Source of the DNA: Corynebacterium accolens
Lineage (GTDB): Bacteria > Actinomycetota > Actinomycetes > Mycobacteriales > Mycobacteriaceae
Assembly (NCBI RefSeq): GCF_030515985.1
Contig: NZ_CP100376.1
Location: forward strand, 1,299,414 to 1,304,878
Direction: 5' to 3'
Length of the DNA stretch: 5,465 nt
The notes beneath the pieces were generated by a model, which worked only from the letters and a program-made list of their open reading frames with translations, searched no databases and was not told where the DNA came from. The position numbers and the translations under genes are program-made. Below are positions 5,054 to 5,465 of the stretch, one piece after another. Numbering within the stretch: the first letter of the stretch is position 1; each line of letters begins with the position of its first letter.

Positions 5054-5465
5054 ATGCTTATAAGCATTGAAGGCATTGACGGCGCCGGAAAAAATACACT
5101 TGCGACCGCAGTGCGGGACGCCCTCCAAGTCCCAGTAAAAACCGTTTCCTTTCCGCGTTATGAGACCTCCATCCACGCGCAGCTTGCGCGCGAGGCGCTC
5201 TACGGAAAGATGGGCGACCTTACGGATTCGGCCTACGGTATGGCCACGCTTTTCGCCCTCGACCGTTTTGGGATAAAAGAGGAATTGCTGGCGGCGAAGC
5301 AAACGCGCGAGGTAGTGATCTTAGACCGCTATGTAGCCTCCAACGCTGCCTATTCCGCAGCCCGGTTGCGCGACGATAGCCTCTTCCAATGGGTCTATGA
5401 CCTAGAATTTGGCACCTTGGGCCTGCCACAAGCAGACCTGCAGGTGTATGTGGATACGGCGGTGG
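5054..5465 (+). CDS. tmk: thymidylate kinase, N-terminal part (runs off the right edge)
   Basis: dTMP kinase phosphorylates dTMP to dTDP with ATP in the cytosol, an essential step of dTTP synthesis. The first 137 residues are visible. They contain the P-loop GIDGAGKN (7-14), the FPRY dTMP-contacting segment (33-36), the acidic-rich DLTDSAYGMATLFALDR stretch (55-71) and the DRY signature in VVILDRYVASNAAYSAAR (87-104; Asp91, Arg92, Tyr93). These are arranged as I recall them in the M. tuberculosis enzyme, where the residue after the P-loop Lys is Arg rather than Ser/Thr; here it is Asn14. The C-terminal part, including the lid and remaining nucleoside contacts, lies beyond the window. ATG 5054 begins exactly at the conserved first strand (MLISIEG) and is the only plausible start, although its ribosome binding site is weak. 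Confidence 0.95.
   Translation, partial: MLISIEGIDGAGKNTLATAVRDALQVPVKTVSFPRYETSIHAQLAREALYGKMGDLTDSAYGMATLFALDRFGIKEELLAAKQTREVVILDRYVASNAAYSAARLRDDSLFQWVYDLEFGTLGLPQADLQVYVDTAV

Overview
The window reads as chromosomal DNA from a GC-rich Corynebacterium or close relative. The evidence is a thymidylate kinase strongly like the mycobacterial enzyme as I remember it, a TobH-type SIS-domain protein directly followed by manA (as with Rv3256c-manA in Mycobacterium tuberculosis), a standalone actinobacterial-type CobA, and a promoter layout suggesting leaderless transcripts. I see no mobile element, CRISPR array, tRNA or rRNA.

Layout: (1) positions 1-344, plus strand, the C-terminal end of an unidentified integral membrane protein. 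(2) 341-1093, minus strand, cobA (uroporphyrinogen-III C-methyltransferase, siroheme/corrinoid branch), whose stop codon overlaps that of the membrane protein in a tail-to-tail arrangement. (3) A 41-bp divergent intergenic gap that appears to hold two back-to-back leaderless promoters. (4) 1135-2184 plus, a TobH/Rv3256c-like phosphosugar-isomerase-fold protein, followed after 6 bp by (5) manA, 2191-3444, mannose-6-phosphate isomerase. This two-gene operon ends at a perfect 15-bp stem terminator. (6) 3564-4424 minus, a single-pass membrane-anchored Ser/Thr/Pro/Ala-rich extracytoplasmic protein of unknown function. (7) A divergent intergenic region of about 210 bp. (8) 4637-4990 plus, a small acidic DUF4259-like protein, then (9) the 5' part of tmk (thymidylate kinase), which runs off the right edge.

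How the genes work together: manA and its partner feed GDP-mannose synthesis, needed for corynebacterial lipoglycans, phosphatidylinositol mannosides and protein mannosylation. The Ser/Thr/Pro-rich exported protein beside it would be a plausible mannosylation substrate, but that is inference. tmk provides dTDP for DNA synthesis. cobA is functionally separate and probably serves siroheme for sulfite/nitrite reduction. From memory of related genomes, manB often precedes the tobH-like gene and sahH often precedes tmk. Neither is present at those positions here, so the locus may be locally rearranged.

Most of the window is ordinary housekeeping sequence. I did not find convincing evidence of a new system. 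The points most worth a second look are the interlocked divergent promoters and the low-complexity exported protein with its structured upstream region.
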